Below are positions 35,033 through 43,593 of a stretch of 55,654 bases of DNA, one piece after another. The stretch is from the NCBI RefSeq assembly GCF_001665625.1, contig NZ_LZSY01000063.1:1-55654 (forward strand), given 5' to 3'. The position numbers and the translations under genes are program-made. The DNA comes from Mycolicibacterium peregrinum (GTDB lineage: Bacteria > Actinomycetota > Actinomycetes > Mycobacteriales > Mycobacteriaceae). The notes beneath the pieces were generated by a model, which saw only the letters and a list, made by a program, of their open reading frames with translations, was not told the origin of the DNA and made no database searches. How positions within the stretch are numbered: position 1 is the stretch's first letter; every line of letters starts with the position of its first letter.

Positions 35033-37201
35033 TCACAACATGCAGCTGACGCAATTTTCAACCTCAGTGCCTTGCAGCGCCATCTGACGCAACCGGATGT
35101 AGTAGAGCGTCTTGATTCCCTTGCGCCAGGCGTAGATCTGCGCTTTGTTGACCTCGCGGGTGTCGGCGGTGTCCTTGAAGAACAACGTCAGCGAAAGACC
35201 CTGATCCACGTGCTGGGTGGCCGCAGCGTAGGTGTCGATGATCTTCTGGTACCCGATCTCATACGCGTCCTGGTAATACTCCAGGTTGTCGTTGGTCAGA
35301 TAGGGCGCCGGGTAGTAGACCCGACCGATCTTGCCTTCCTTACGGATCTCGATCTTCGATGCCACCGGGTGGATCGAGGATGTCGAGTGGTTGATGTACG
35401 AGATCGACCCGGTCGGCGGGACGGCCTGCAGGTTCTGGTTGTAGATGCCGTGCTTCTGCACCGACTCCTTCAACTGCTTCCAGTCGTCCTGCGTCGGGAT
35501 GTGGATCTCCGCATCGGCGAAGATCTGCCGGACCTTGTCGGTGGCCGGCTCCCACACCTGATCGGTGTACTTGTCGAAGAACTCCCCCGACGCGTACTTC
35601 GAGTCCTCGAACCCACCGAAGCTCGTACCGCGTTCGATCGCAATCAGATTCGATGCCCGCAATGCGTGGAACAGCACGGTGTAGAAGTAGATGTTGGTGA
35701 AGTCGATGCCTTCTTCGGAGCCGTAGTGGATCCGCTCACGGGCCAGATACCCGTGCAGGTTCATCTGCCCCAGGCCGATCGCGTGCGAGCTGTTGTTGCC
35801 CTGCTCGATCGACGGCACCGACCAGATGTGGGTCTGATCGCTCACCGCGGTCAGGGCCCGGATCGCCACCTCGATGGACTGCGCGAAGTCCGGTGAATCC
35901 ATCGTCTTGGCGATGTTCATCGACCCGAGGTTGCACGAGATGTCCTTGCCCACCTTGGAGTAGGACAGATCGTCGTTGAACTCCGAGGCGGTCGAGACCT
36001 GAAGGATCTCCGAGCAGAGGTTGGAGTGGGTGATCTTGCCGGCGATCGGGTTCGCCCGGTTCACCGTGTCCTCGTACATGATGTACGGGTAGCCCGACTC
36101 GAACTGCAGCTCGGCCAGCGTCTGGAAGAACTCGCGCGCCTTGATCTTCGTCTTGCGGATGCGCGCGTCGTCGACCATCTCGTAGTACTTCTCGGTCACC
36201 GAGATGTCGGCGAACGGGACGCCGTAGACCTTCTCCACGTCGTACGGCGAGAAGAGGTACATGTCCTCGTTCTTCTTGGCCAACTCGAAGGTGATGTCCG
36301 GGATCACGACACCGAGCGAGAGCGTCTTGATCCGGATCTTCTCGTCGGCGTTCTCACGCTTGGTGTCGAGGAACCGGTAGATGTCGGGGTGGTGCGCGTG
36401 CAGGTACACCGCACCGGCACCCTGGCGGGCGCCGAGCTGGTTGGCGTAGGAGAACGAGTCCTCCAGCAGCTTCATGATCGGGATGACGCCCGAGCTCTGG
36501 TTCTCGATGTTCTTGATCGGGGCGCCGTGCTCACGAATGTTGGTCAGCAGCAAGGCGACTCCGCCGCCGCGCTTGGACAGCTGCAGGGCCGAGTTGATCG
36601 AGCGCCCGATGGACTCCATGTTGTCCTCGATGCGCAGCAGGAAGCAGGACACCGGCTCGCCGCGCTGCTTCTTGCCCGAGTTGAGGAACGTCGGGGTGGC
36701 CGGCTGGAAGCGGCCGTCGATGATCTCGTCGACGAGCTTCTCTGCCAGCACCGTGTCACCGGCAGCCAGGGTCAGCGCCACCATGACGACGCGATCTTCG
36801 AAACGCTCGAGGTAGCGCTTCCCGTCGAAGGTCTTGAGCGTGTAGGAGGTGTAGTACTTGAACGCACCGAGGAAGGTCGGGAACCGGAACTTCTTGGCGT
36901 AGGCCCGATCGAGCAGGCTCTTGACGAAGTTGCGGCTGTACTGATCGAGCACCTCGCGCTCGTAGTACTCCTTCTCGATCAGGTAATCGAGCTTCTCGTC
37001 CTGACTGTGGAAGAACACCGTGTTCTGGTTGACGTGCTGCAGGAAGTACTCCCGCGCAGCCCGCACATCCTTGTCGAACTGAATCTTGCCGTCTGCGTCG
37101 TACAGATTCAGCATCGCGTTGAGCGCGTGGTAATCAGTCTCTCCGGGCAGGGTGTGCCCGGGAGCGGTTACAGGCTCTGCAGCTGTGACGGTTGGTGGCA
37201 C
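35033..37201 (-). CDS. nrdE: Class Ib ribonucleotide reductase large subunit
   Basis: 722 aa from GTG 37201; the start [11 protein letters not shown] matches the known mycobacterial NrdE start. Catalytic subunit that reduces ribonucleotides with NrdF. Seen: [34 protein letters not shown] (active cysteine), [34 protein letters not shown] and the C-terminal CVSCML cysteine pair that is recharged by NrdH. No intein interrupts it. Its start overlaps nrdI by 34 bases. nrdF2 is not next to it but 30 kb away. Confidence 0.98.
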   Translation of the reverse strand: MPPTVTAAEPVTAPGHTLPGETDYHALNAMLNLYDADGKIQFDKDVRAAREYFLQHVNQNTVFFHSQDEKLDYLIEKEYYEREVLDQYSRNFVKSLLDRAYAKKFRFPTFLGAFKYYTSYTLKTFDGKRYLERFEDRVVMVALTLAAGDTVLAEKLVDEIIDGRFQPATPTFLNSGKKQRGEPVSCFLLRIEDNMESIGRSINSALQLSKRGGGVALLLTNIREHGAPIKNIENQSSGVIPIMKLLEDSFSYANQLGARQGAGAVYLHAHHPDIYRFLDTKRENADEKIRIKTLSLGVVIPDITFELAKKNEDMYLFSPYDVEKVYGVPFADISVTEKYYEMVDDARIRKTKIKAREFFQTLAELQFESGYPYIMYEDTVNRANPIAGKITHSNLCSEILQVSTASEFNDDLSYSKVGKDISCNLGSMNIAKTMDSPDFAQSIEVAIRALTAVSDQTHIWSVPSIEQGNNSSHAIGLGQMNLHGYLARERIHYGSEEGIDFTNIYFYTVLFHALRASNLIAIERGTSFGGFEDSKYASGEFFDKYTDQVWEPATDKVRQIFADAEIHIPTQDDWKQLKESVQKHGIYNQNLQAVPPTGSISYINHSTSSIHPVASKIEIRKEGKIGRVYYPAPYLTNDNLEYYQDAYEIGYQKIIDTYAAATQHVDQGLSLTLFFKDTADTREVNKAQIYAWRKGIKTLYYIRLRQMALQGTEVENCVSCML

Positions 37202-37620
37202 GTCTGGTCCTTCCAAAAGTCTTTCAACCCCGCACGGACAGCCTCGACATCGTCCGGGGTTCCCATGAGTTCGAAGCGATACAGGTACGGCACGCCGCAT
37301 TTGCGCGAGACAACATTGCCCGCGTACGCGAACTCCGCACCGAAGTTGTTGTTGCCCGCGGCGATGACGCCGCGGATCAACGACCGGTTGTGTTCATTGT
37401 TCAGAAAGGCGATGACCTGCTTGGGGACGTAGCCACCGTTGTCGATGTCGGGAGTGGCACGGCCGCCGCCGTAGGTGGGCAGGACCAGAACGTAGGGCTC
37501 GTCCACCTCGATGCGGCCATGCAGCGGGATCCGGGTGACGCGATCTTCGGGCCATCCCAGCTTCTGGACGAAGCGGTGGGTGTTCTCCGAGACGCTGGAG
37601 AAGTAGACGAGATGGCTCAT
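37168..37620 (-). CDS. nrdI: Flavodoxin-like NrdI
   Basis: 150 aa. [15 protein letters not shown] binds the FMN phosphate, and LPTYGGG and AGNNNFG complete the site. NrdI supplies the oxidant for assembling the dimanganese-tyrosyl cofactor in NrdF. Middle gene of nrdHIE; last 34 bases overlap nrdE. Confidence 0.97.
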   Translation of the reverse strand: MSHLVYFSSVSENTHRFVQKLGWPEDRVTRIPLHGRIEVDEPYVLVLPTYGGGRATPDIDNGGYVPKQVIAFLNNEHNRSLIRGVIAAGNNNFGAEFAYAGNVVSRKCGVPYLYRFELMGTPDDVEAVRAGLKDFWKDQTCHQPSQLQSL

Positions 37621-37660
37621 CGTGTCCTCCGTCCTTCCCCCGTGGTGGTGATGCCTTCCG

Positions 37661-37900
37661 TTACGCGGTCGCCGCGACCGTGCTCAGTGCCTTGATCCGA
37701 TCGGGACGGAAGCCCGACCAGTGGTCGTTACCGGCCACCACAACGGGGGCCTGCAGGTACCCGAGTGCCATGACGTAGTCACGGGCCTCGCTGTCGAGGG
37801 TGATGTCGACCTTCTCGAACTCGATGCCCTGCTTCTCCAACGCCTTGTAGGTGGCGTTGCACTGCACGCATGCGGGCTTGGTGTACACGGTGACGGTCAT
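37661..37900 (-). CDS. nrdH: Glutaredoxin-like NrdH
   Basis: 79 aa. The redox pair is CVQC ([17 protein letters not shown]), with the closing [13 protein letters not shown] specific to NrdH. It feeds electrons from thioredoxin reductase to NrdE. Shine-Dalgarno AAGAGGAG upstream. First gene of nrdHIE, with a long leader of over 200 bases. Confidence 0.97.
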   Translation of the reverse strand: MTVTVYTKPACVQCNATYKALEKQGIEFEKVDITLDSEARDYVMALGYLQAPVVVAGNDHWSGFRPDRIKALSTVAATA

Positions 37901-38051
37901 CTTCGGTACGGCTCCTCTTGCGGAAAGTGAAAAAACTAGACAGGTGACTGGCAACTGATCGGGTCTTACGTTTCGCTTAAGTTCAGCGACCTTCGGGCCG
38001 CCAAAATTCCTGCCGGTCGAAGCCGCTCTCCGGCTGGTCTTGAAACCGACT

Positions 38052-38077
38052 CGGCCGGATTCGCTGCGCTCCGGCCG
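38052..38077 (-). other. Hairpin in the nrdHIE leader
   Basis: Arms CGGCCGGA (38052-38059) and TCCGGCCG (38070-38077) with a ten-base loop, between the NrdR boxes and nrdH. The rest of the 502-base gap 37901-38402 holds no gene; no B12 riboswitch-like box was seen. The function of the hairpin is open. Confidence 0.4.
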
Positions 38078-38111
38078 GCTCCCGAACTGTGGTGGCCTGT
38101 CGGTCTCACAG

Positions 38112-38159
38112 ACACTACACCTAGTGGCCGACAGTTCGAAGCCATACAACATGTTCTGA
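38112..38159 (-). promoter_or_regulatory. Pair of NrdR-like boxes upstream of nrdH
   Basis: Box 1 ACACTACACCTAGTGG (38112-38127) agrees with the NrdR consensus ACACWATATATWGTGT at 12-13 of 16 positions. Box 2 (38144-38159, ATACAACATGTTCTGA) agrees at about 11. They are 32 bases apart, the same phasing as the pair before nrdF2. Confidence 0.65.
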
Positions 38160-38318
38160 ATAACATTTCTGAAATTCCCTGGTCGTAAGCTTGCCAGCAA
38201 CCACGTTCACGGCGTGTCGTACCCGACTTGACAGACCGTGTCGCGCCGCGGCCCTAGATGTACCACCAGCCACCGACAAGTCTGGCCGCCACACAGCGCG
38301 AGGCCCCCTAATAGCAAA

Positions 38319-38353
38319 GCCGCCGGCCGGGTCGGAACGACCCAGCCGGCGGC
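38319..38353 (-). terminator. Terminator after the FMN reductase gene
   Basis: 15-base arms with one mismatch (38319-38333 and 38339-38353) and a five-base loop, directly downstream of the FMN reductase stop (minus strand), followed on that strand by TTTGCTATT. A good intrinsic terminator. Confidence 0.75.
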
Positions 38354-38402
38354 AAGATTTTGCCGGAAAGCGGCGCAAACGGCAAAACGCGAAGACGACC
38401 CC

Positions 38403-38945
38403 TCAACCGACCTCGGTTGTGAGCTTGCTCACAATGTCGCGCAGCGTCTCTGCCACCTCGGCGTTCTCCCTGGGGTGCTTACCGTCGAGCGATTTGGACG
38501 GCACCGACAGCTTCAGATCTTCGACCACGCGCGGCCCGGCGATGCCGAAGGATTTACGAGTCTCGTCGTGCGCCCACACACCGCCGTACTGCCCGAGCGC
38601 CGCCCCGACGACCGCCAGCGGCTTGTCCTTGAGGGCGCCGTTGCCGAACGGGCGCGACAGCCAATCGATGGCGTTCTTCAACACACCGGGGATGCTGCCG
38701 TTGTATTCGGGGGTGACGACGAGCGCGGCGTCGGCGTCGCCGGCCGCCGCCCGCAGGGCCACCACCGGCTCGGCCACCTCGGCGGTGTCGATGTCCTCGT
38801 TATAGAAGGGCAGCTCCCCCAGCCGATCGAAGATGCGCAGCTCCACTCCGTCGGGCGCCTGCTCCACCGCCAGTTCGGCGATCTGCCGGTTGACCGACGC
38901 CGCCCGCAAGCTCCCTACCAACACCAGCACCTTGATATCGGCCAT
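38403..38945 (-). CDS. NADPH-dependent FMN reductase
   Basis: 180 aa, homologue by position of Rv3054c. Flavodoxin-like fold with LVGSLRAASVNRQIAEL as phosphate loop and PEYNGSIPGVLKNAIDWLSRP. Reduces FMN, quinones or azo compounds and might feed two-component flavin monooxygenases. Shine-Dalgarno AAAGGAG. Divergent from a TetR gene with a palindrome between them. Confidence 0.92.
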   Translation of the reverse strand: MADIKVLVLVGSLRAASVNRQIAELAVEQAPDGVELRIFDRLGELPFYNEDIDTAEVAEPVVALRAAAGDADAALVVTPEYNGSIPGVLKNAIDWLSRPFGNGALKDKPLAVVGAALGQYGGVWAHDETRKSFGIAGPRVVEDLKLSVPSKSLDGKHPRENAEVAETLRDIVSKLTTEVG

Positions 38946-38992
38946 GTTCACGCTCCTTTTGTTCGACTCGCTCGATTCTCGCAACGATCAAC

Positions 38993-39006
38993 CGGACTGT
39001 GGTCCG
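38993..39006. promoter_or_regulatory. Operator candidate CGGAC-N4-GTCCG
   Basis: CGGACTGTGGTCCG lies between the divergent FMN reductase and TetR genes, about 18 bases upstream of the TetR -10 box (TAAAGT, 39024-39029). Probably the TetR site controlling both genes. Confidence 0.55.
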
Positions 39007-39035
39007 ATTAATTCCGGCTGAGTTAAAGTTCAGTG

Positions 39036-39653
39036 GTGGCAGCCTCCGACCGCCCGACCCGGCTCATGGGCATCGACCCGGCGCCACAGGAACGCGGCCC
39101 AGGGCGTGTCGACGCCGCCCGGAACCGCGCCCTCATTCTCGACGCCGCGCGCCGGCTCATCGCCGAACGCGGCCCCGACGCGGTCAGTACCGACGATATC
39201 GCGGTCGAGGCCGGCGTCGGGAAAGGAACGGTGTTCCGCAGGTTCGGCAGCCGGGCCGGTCTGATGATGGTGCTGCTCGACGAGGACGAGACCGCCGAGC
39301 AGGACGCCTTCATGTTCGGCCCACCCCCGCTGGGACCCGGCGCACCGCCGTTGGAACGGCTGCTGGCCTACGGCGCGGATCGCCTCCGATTCGTCCACAG
39401 TCATCGGGCGCTGCTGTCGGACGCCATCCGTGATCCCGCGCTGCGCTTCTCGGGCCCGTTCACGCTGCACCGCACCCATGTCCGAATGCTGCTCGAAACC
39501 GCCGGCACCACAGGTGATCTCGATGCCCAAACCGATGCCCTGATCGCACTTCTGAACCCCGACTATCTGGAGCACCAGCTGTCCGCCGGGCGCAGCCTCG
39601 ACCACCTGACGACTGCCTGGCAGGACACCGCCCGCAAGTTGTGCGGCCACTAG
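39036..39653 (+). CDS. TetR family regulator (Rv3055-like)
   Basis: 205 aa. ILDAARRLIAERGPDAVSTDDIAVEAGVGKGTVFRRFGSRAGL is the helix-turn-helix. GTG 39036 stands six bases after TAAAGT, a leaderless promoter; GTG 39033 is the alternative. Divergent from the FMN reductase and four bases upstream of dinB2, so it probably regulates the first and is co-transcribed with the second. Confidence 0.9.
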   Translation: MAASDRPTRLMGIDPAPQERGPGRVDAARNRALILDAARRLIAERGPDAVSTDDIAVEAGVGKGTVFRRFGSRAGLMMVLLDEDETAEQDAFMFGPPPLGPGAPPLERLLAYGADRLRFVHSHRALLSDAIRDPALRFSGPFTLHRTHVRMLLETAGTTGDLDAQTDALIALLNPDYLEHQLSAGRSLDHLTTAWQDTARKLCGH

Positions 39654-39657
39654 CACC

Positions 39658-40722
39658 ATGACCGCCTGGGTGCTGCATGTCGACCTGGACCAGTTTCTGG
39701 CCTCGGTCGAGTTGCGGCGCCACCCTGAACTCCAAGGCCTGCCGGTCATCGTCGGCGGCAGCGGCGATCCCACCGAGCCCCGCAAGGTGGTCACCTGCGC
39801 GTCATACGAGGCGCGTGAATTCGGGGTGCACGCCGGGATGCCGCTGCGCACCGCGGCGCGCAGGTGCCCGGACGCCACCTTCCTGCCGTCGGACCCCGAT
39901 GCCTACGACGCGGCCTCCGAACAGGTCATGGGTCTGCTGCGCGATCTCGGCCACCCGCTGGAGGTGTGGGGCTGGGACGAGGCCTATCTGGGCGCCGACG
40001 TCAACGACCCGGTCGAGTTGGCCGAGCGGATCCGCACGGTGATCGCCGCCGAGACCGGCTTGTCCTGCTCGGTGGGTATCAGCGACAACAAGCAACGCGC
40101 GAAGGTGGCGACCGGCCTGGCCAAACCTGCGGGCGTCTACCTGCTCACCGAGACCAACTGGATGTCGGTGATGGGTGACCGTCCGACCGATGCGCTGTGG
40201 GGAGTCGGTCCCAAGACCACCAAAAAGCTTGCCGCGCTGGGTATCACCACGGTGGCCGATCTGGCCGCCACCGATGCCACAGTGCTCACCTCGGCCTTCG
40301 GGCCCAGTACCGGGCTGTGGATCCTGTTGCTGGCCAAGGGCGGCGGCGATACCGAGGTGAGCTCCGAGCCCTGGGTTCCACGGTCACGCAGCCACGTCAT
40401 CACCTTCGCCGAGGACCTCACCGAGCGCGGTGAGATGGACGACGCGATCCGCGCGTTGACCCGACGGACCCTCGACGAGGTGGTGGAACAGGGCCGAATC
40501 GTCACTCGGGTGGCCGTCACGGTGCGTACCAGCACCTTCTACACCCGCACCAAGATCCGCAAGCTGGCCACACCGAGCACCGACGCCGACGCGATCACCG
40601 ACACCGCGCTGGCGGTGTTCGACCAGTTCGAGCTGGACCGACCGATCCGGCTGTTGGGTGTTCGGCTGGAACTGTCCATGGACGGGATTCCCACCGGCCC
40701 GGTTGTCACAGCAGACCAATAG
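39658..40722 (+). CDS. dinB2: Y-family DNA polymerase IV DinB2
   Basis: 354 aa, orthologue by position of Rv3056. Translesion polymerase. HVDLDQFLASVE contains the catalytic aspartates, and residue 14, the steric gate, is leucine instead of the usual Phe/Tyr, as reported for mycobacterial DinB2, which can take up ribonucleotides. GWDEAYL holds the second catalytic acid; helix-hairpin-helix GVGPKTTKKLAALGITTVADL. The C-terminus ends after LLGVRLELSMDG without a beta-clamp QLxLF motif. Four bases after the TetR gene. Confidence 0.95.
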   Translation: MTAWVLHVDLDQFLASVELRRHPELQGLPVIVGGSGDPTEPRKVVTCASYEAREFGVHAGMPLRTAARRCPDATFLPSDPDAYDAASEQVMGLLRDLGHPLEVWGWDEAYLGADVNDPVELAERIRTVIAAETGLSCSVGISDNKQRAKVATGLAKPAGVYLLTETNWMSVMGDRPTDALWGVGPKTTKKLAALGITTVADLAATDATVLTSAFGPSTGLWILLLAKGGGDTEVSSEPWVPRSRSHVITFAEDLTERGEMDDAIRALTRRTLDEVVEQGRIVTRVAVTVRTSTFYTRTKIRKLATPSTDADAITDTALAVFDQFELDRPIRLLGVRLELSMDGIPTGPVVTADQ

Positions 40723-40732
40723 CCTCGAACCC

Positions 40733-41911
40733 ATGCTGCAGACCATCGCTGTTCGGGGCTACCGCTCGCTGCGGGAGGTGATCCTGCCGCTGACCGAGCT
40801 CACCGTGGTCACCGGCGCCAACGGCACCGGAAAGTCCTCCATCTATCGGGCGCTGAGGCTACTGGCGGACTGTGGGCGGGGCCAGGTGATCGGCTCACTG
40901 GCCCGCGAGGGCGGCCTGCAGTCGGTCTTGTGGGCGGGCCCCGAACAACCGAACGAGCAGACCCAGGGCACTGTCCGGACCCGCCCGGTTTCACTCGAAC
41001 TCGGCTTCTCCGCAGACGATTTCGGTTACCTGGTGGATCTGGGCCTGCCGCAGATGGCCGGGTCGGGTGGTGAGCCGTCAGCTTTCGCCCAGGATCCCGA
41101 GATCAAACGTGAGGTGGTCTTCGCCGGGCCGGTGCTGCGTCCGGCCTCGACGCTGGTGAGCCGCACCCGTGAGTACGCCGAGGTGGCCGCGCAATCGGGC
41201 CGGGGTTTCGATGAGCTGACCCGCTCGTTGCCTTCCTACCGCAGCGTGCTCGCCGAATACGCACACCCGGACGCGCTGCCGGAACTGTCGGCCGTCTCGG
41301 ACCGGTTGCGTGACTGGCGGTTCTACGACGGGTTCCGGGTCGATGCCGCCGCACCTGCCCGCCAACCCCACGTGGGTACGCGCACCCCGGTGCTCTCCGA
41401 CGACGGCTCGGATCTGGCCGCGGCGGTTCAGACGATCATCGAGACGACTTTCGACGATCTGGCCCGTGCAGTGGCCGACGCATTCGACGGGGCCACCATC
41501 TCGGTGGCGGTCAACGACGGGCTGTTCGATCTGCAGCTGCGTCAGCGCGGCATGCTGCGGCCGTTACGCGCGGCCGAATTATCGGACGGCACACTGCGTT
41601 TCCTACTCTGGGCAACGGCACTGGCCAGCCCCCGTCCCCCATCACTCATGGTGCTCAACGAACCGGAGACCTCGCTGCATCCCGATCTGGTCCGGCCGCT
41701 GGCCGCCCTCATCACGTCCGCAGCCAAACAGTCCCAGGTGGTCGTGGTGACGCATTCGCGCGCTCTACTGGACTTCCTGGAGACCACGCCGGCGGCCGAT
41801 GAGCAGCGGAGCACCGCGATCGAGATAGAGCTCTACAAGCAATGGGGTGAGACGAAGGTGGACGGGTTCGGCATGCTCAACACCCCCTCGTGGCACTGGG
41901 GAAAACGCTAG
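40733..41911 (+). CDS. AAA family ATPase (RecF/OLD-like)
   Basis: 392 aa. The N-terminus IAVRGYRSLREVILPLTELTVVTGANGTGKSSIYRAL is a Walker A region of the SMC/RecF type, LRAAELSDGTLRFLLWATAL is the signature motif and SLMVLNEPETSLHPDLVRPL the Walker B; a histidine switch follows in VVVTHSRALLDFL. No TOPRIM nuclease domain is attached. Not present at this place in M. tuberculosis. It follows dinB2 by ten bases, and may act in DNA repair or defence. Confidence 0.9.
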   Translation: MLQTIAVRGYRSLREVILPLTELTVVTGANGTGKSSIYRALRLLADCGRGQVIGSLAREGGLQSVLWAGPEQPNEQTQGTVRTRPVSLELGFSADDFGYLVDLGLPQMAGSGGEPSAFAQDPEIKREVVFAGPVLRPASTLVSRTREYAEVAAQSGRGFDELTRSLPSYRSVLAEYAHPDALPELSAVSDRLRDWRFYDGFRVDAAAPARQPHVGTRTPVLSDDGSDLAAAVQTIIETTFDDLARAVADAFDGATISVAVNDGLFDLQLRQRGMLRPLRAAELSDGTLRFLLWATALASPRPPSLMVLNEPETSLHPDLVRPLAALITSAAKQSQVVVVTHSRALLDFLETTPAADEQRSTAIEIELYKQWGETKVDGFGMLNTPSWHWGKR

Positions 41912-42789
41912 CGCTGCACGGACTTCGGCCGTAGTGCCCGACTGAAGAGCACATTGACCTGCCGCATGGCCACACTGTAGGGCCACCACGCGATGCGCTT
42001 GAAGGCGTACAGGGCGCGGATGTCGACCGACGTGTAGATCAAAAACCGGTTGCGCGTCATCCCGGCCAGGATCTTGTCGGCCGCCTTCTCCGCCGAGATG
42101 GCGTGGCCGGCGAACCGGTCCACCCATTTCTGCACATTCGGATCTTCCCGGTCCACACCGGCGATCTGAACCGTCTGGACCAGACCGGTTTTCACTGCTC
42201 CCGGCACCACCACCGACACCCCGATACGGTGCCGCGCCAGGTCGAAACGCAGCACTTCACTCAGTCCGCGCAGCCCGTACTTGCTCGCGCTGTATGCGCT
42301 GTGCCAGGGCAGCGCCACGATACCGGCGGCCGAGGACACGTTCACCAGGTGCCCGCCGCGGCGAGCCTGCACCATCGGCGGCAGGAAAGTCTCGATCACG
42401 TGGATCGGCCCCATCAGGTTGACGTCGATCATCGAGCGCCAGTGTTGGTGGGTGAGTTGGTCGACGGTCCCCCAGGCCGATACCCCCGCGATGTTCATGA
42501 CCACGTCCATCGACGCATGTGCGGCGTGGATGTCGGCGCCGAATGCCGCCACCTGGTCGTAGTCGGAGATGTCCAGCGCTCTGTGCGCGGGCACCTCGGC
42601 GCCGAGCGCCTTGGCGTCGGCGACGGTCTGGGCCAACCCGACCTCATCGCGGTCGGTCAGGTACAACTCGGCACCCCGGGCCGCCAGAGCAAGGGCGGTA
42701 GCCCGTCCGATGCCGCTGGCTGCGCCGGTGATCAAGCACTTTTTCCCCGAAAAGTCCGCCCGGGCGTTACCCGCGGTATCACTCCCCAT
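41908..42789 (-). CDS. Short-chain dehydrogenase/reductase (Rv3057c-like)
   Basis: 293 aa. TGAASGIG, NIAGVS, NVSSAAG and YSASKYGLRGLSEVLR. The C-terminal 60 residues (RNRFLIYTSVDIRALYAFKRIAWWPYSVAMRQVNVLFSR) are hydrophobic and basic, suggesting membrane association as in retinol-dehydrogenase-like SDRs. Stop codon overlaps that of the convergent ATPase gene (CTAG). Next to its TetR, and opposite cyp136. Confidence 0.92.
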   Translation of the reverse strand: MGSDTAGNARADFSGKKCLITGAASGIGRATALALAARGAELYLTDRDEVGLAQTVADAKALGAEVPAHRALDISDYDQVAAFGADIHAAHASMDVVMNIAGVSAWGTVDQLTHQHWRSMIDVNLMGPIHVIETFLPPMVQARRGGHLVNVSSAAGIVALPWHSAYSASKYGLRGLSEVLRFDLARHRIGVSVVVPGAVKTGLVQTVQIAGVDREDPNVQKWVDRFAGHAISAEKAADKILAGMTRNRFLIYTSVDIRALYAFKRIAWWPYSVAMRQVNVLFSRALRPKSVQR

Positions 42790-42811
42790 AGCGGTGACCT
42801 TACCTGTGGCG

Positions 42812-43465
42812 CTAAGCGGCCTGGCCGCCCCACAGTGCGTTGAGCCACAGTCGCTCGACCACGTCGAGCGCACGAGCCGGGTCGGTTCCCCGCCCGACGA
42901 AGGCGGAGTCGTGCGAAAGCGTCATCGCCGTGGTCGCGACCAGGGTGCGGACCAGGGCTGGGAGGTCGTCCGAGATCGGACGGGCACCGGCGTCTTGTTC
43001 GACCAGGCCCACGATCTGGTCGATCACGGCGTCCTCGTAGTCGTTCATCAAGTCCCGGATCTGGGCGTCGGTGTTCTGCGCGACGGTGCAGGCCGACATG
43101 ATCGGATCGTTGGTGGCGAACACGGTGGCCGCGCTTCCGACCATCCGCTTGGCGAAGGCGGCAGGAGTTTCACCGGCGTCGCGGGGCGCGTAATTGTGGG
43201 TCAACGCAGCGAGTTGTTCCATCGCGTCGGACACGATCACTGCCAGCACCGCGTACTTCGAATCGAAGTAGAAGTAGAAGCCCGACCGGGCCACCCCGGC
43301 GCGTTCACTGATGGTGCTCACCGACAAATCGGCAAACGACTGCTCCTCGAGCAGTTCCCGCACAGCCGTCACGATGGCCTCGCGTTGCCGGTCACCACGG
43401 CTGCGACGGGCCTGCGGACGCCCGGTGGAGCCATTGCTGCTCCCCGGTATCGATTCGGCGGTCAT
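42812..43465 (-). CDS. TetR family regulator (Rv3058c-like)
   Basis: 217 aa. IVTAVRELLEEQSFADLSVSTISERAGVARSGFYFYFDSKYAVL is the helix-turn-helix, of the EthR-like branch (SGFYFYFxSK). ATG 43465 has AAGG nine bases upstream; ATG 43483 is possible. Divergent from cyp136 with a strong palindrome between, and same strand as the SDR. It probably controls both cyp136 and the SDR. Confidence 0.92.
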   Translation of the reverse strand: MTAESIPGSSNGSTGRPQARRSRGDRQREAIVTAVRELLEEQSFADLSVSTISERAGVARSGFYFYFDSKYAVLAVIVSDAMEQLAALTHNYAPRDAGETPAAFAKRMVGSAATVFATNDPIMSACTVAQNTDAQIRDLMNDYEDAVIDQIVGLVEQDAGARPISDDLPALVRTLVATTAMTLSHDSAFVGRGTDPARALDVVERLWLNALWGGQAA

Positions 43466-43504
43466 GGCATTAGACCTTTGCATCCACGACGCGCCTGTTC
43501 AAAA

Positions 43505-43520
43505 CTTGACATGCGTCAAG
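43505..43520. promoter_or_regulatory. Operator CTTGAC-ATGC-GTCAAG
   Basis: A 16-base dyad with perfect six-base arms between the divergent TetR and cyp136 genes. It contains TTGACA, so it may overlap the -35 of the cyp136 promoter, ideal for repression. Confidence 0.75.
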
Positions 43521-43593
43521 TCTGACAGTCAGGATGGCCTCAAGTGGTGACATCGACCACACTTCGTCGGACTTTGTTGGTCAGGAGCGGCCC

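Noticed and set aside
35033..37201. Intein or intron inside nrdE
   Set aside because: The protein reads continuously with all NrdE motifs at normal spacing; the endonuclease gene is outside it.
36026..37432. 468-codon frame antisense to nrdE
   Set aside because: Leu/Val/Asp/Glu-rich mirror of a highly conserved gene; no domain of its own.
37901..38111. Cobalamin riboswitch in the long nrdHIE leader
   Set aside because: No B12-box-like sequence or multi-stem layout was seen; only one short hairpin.
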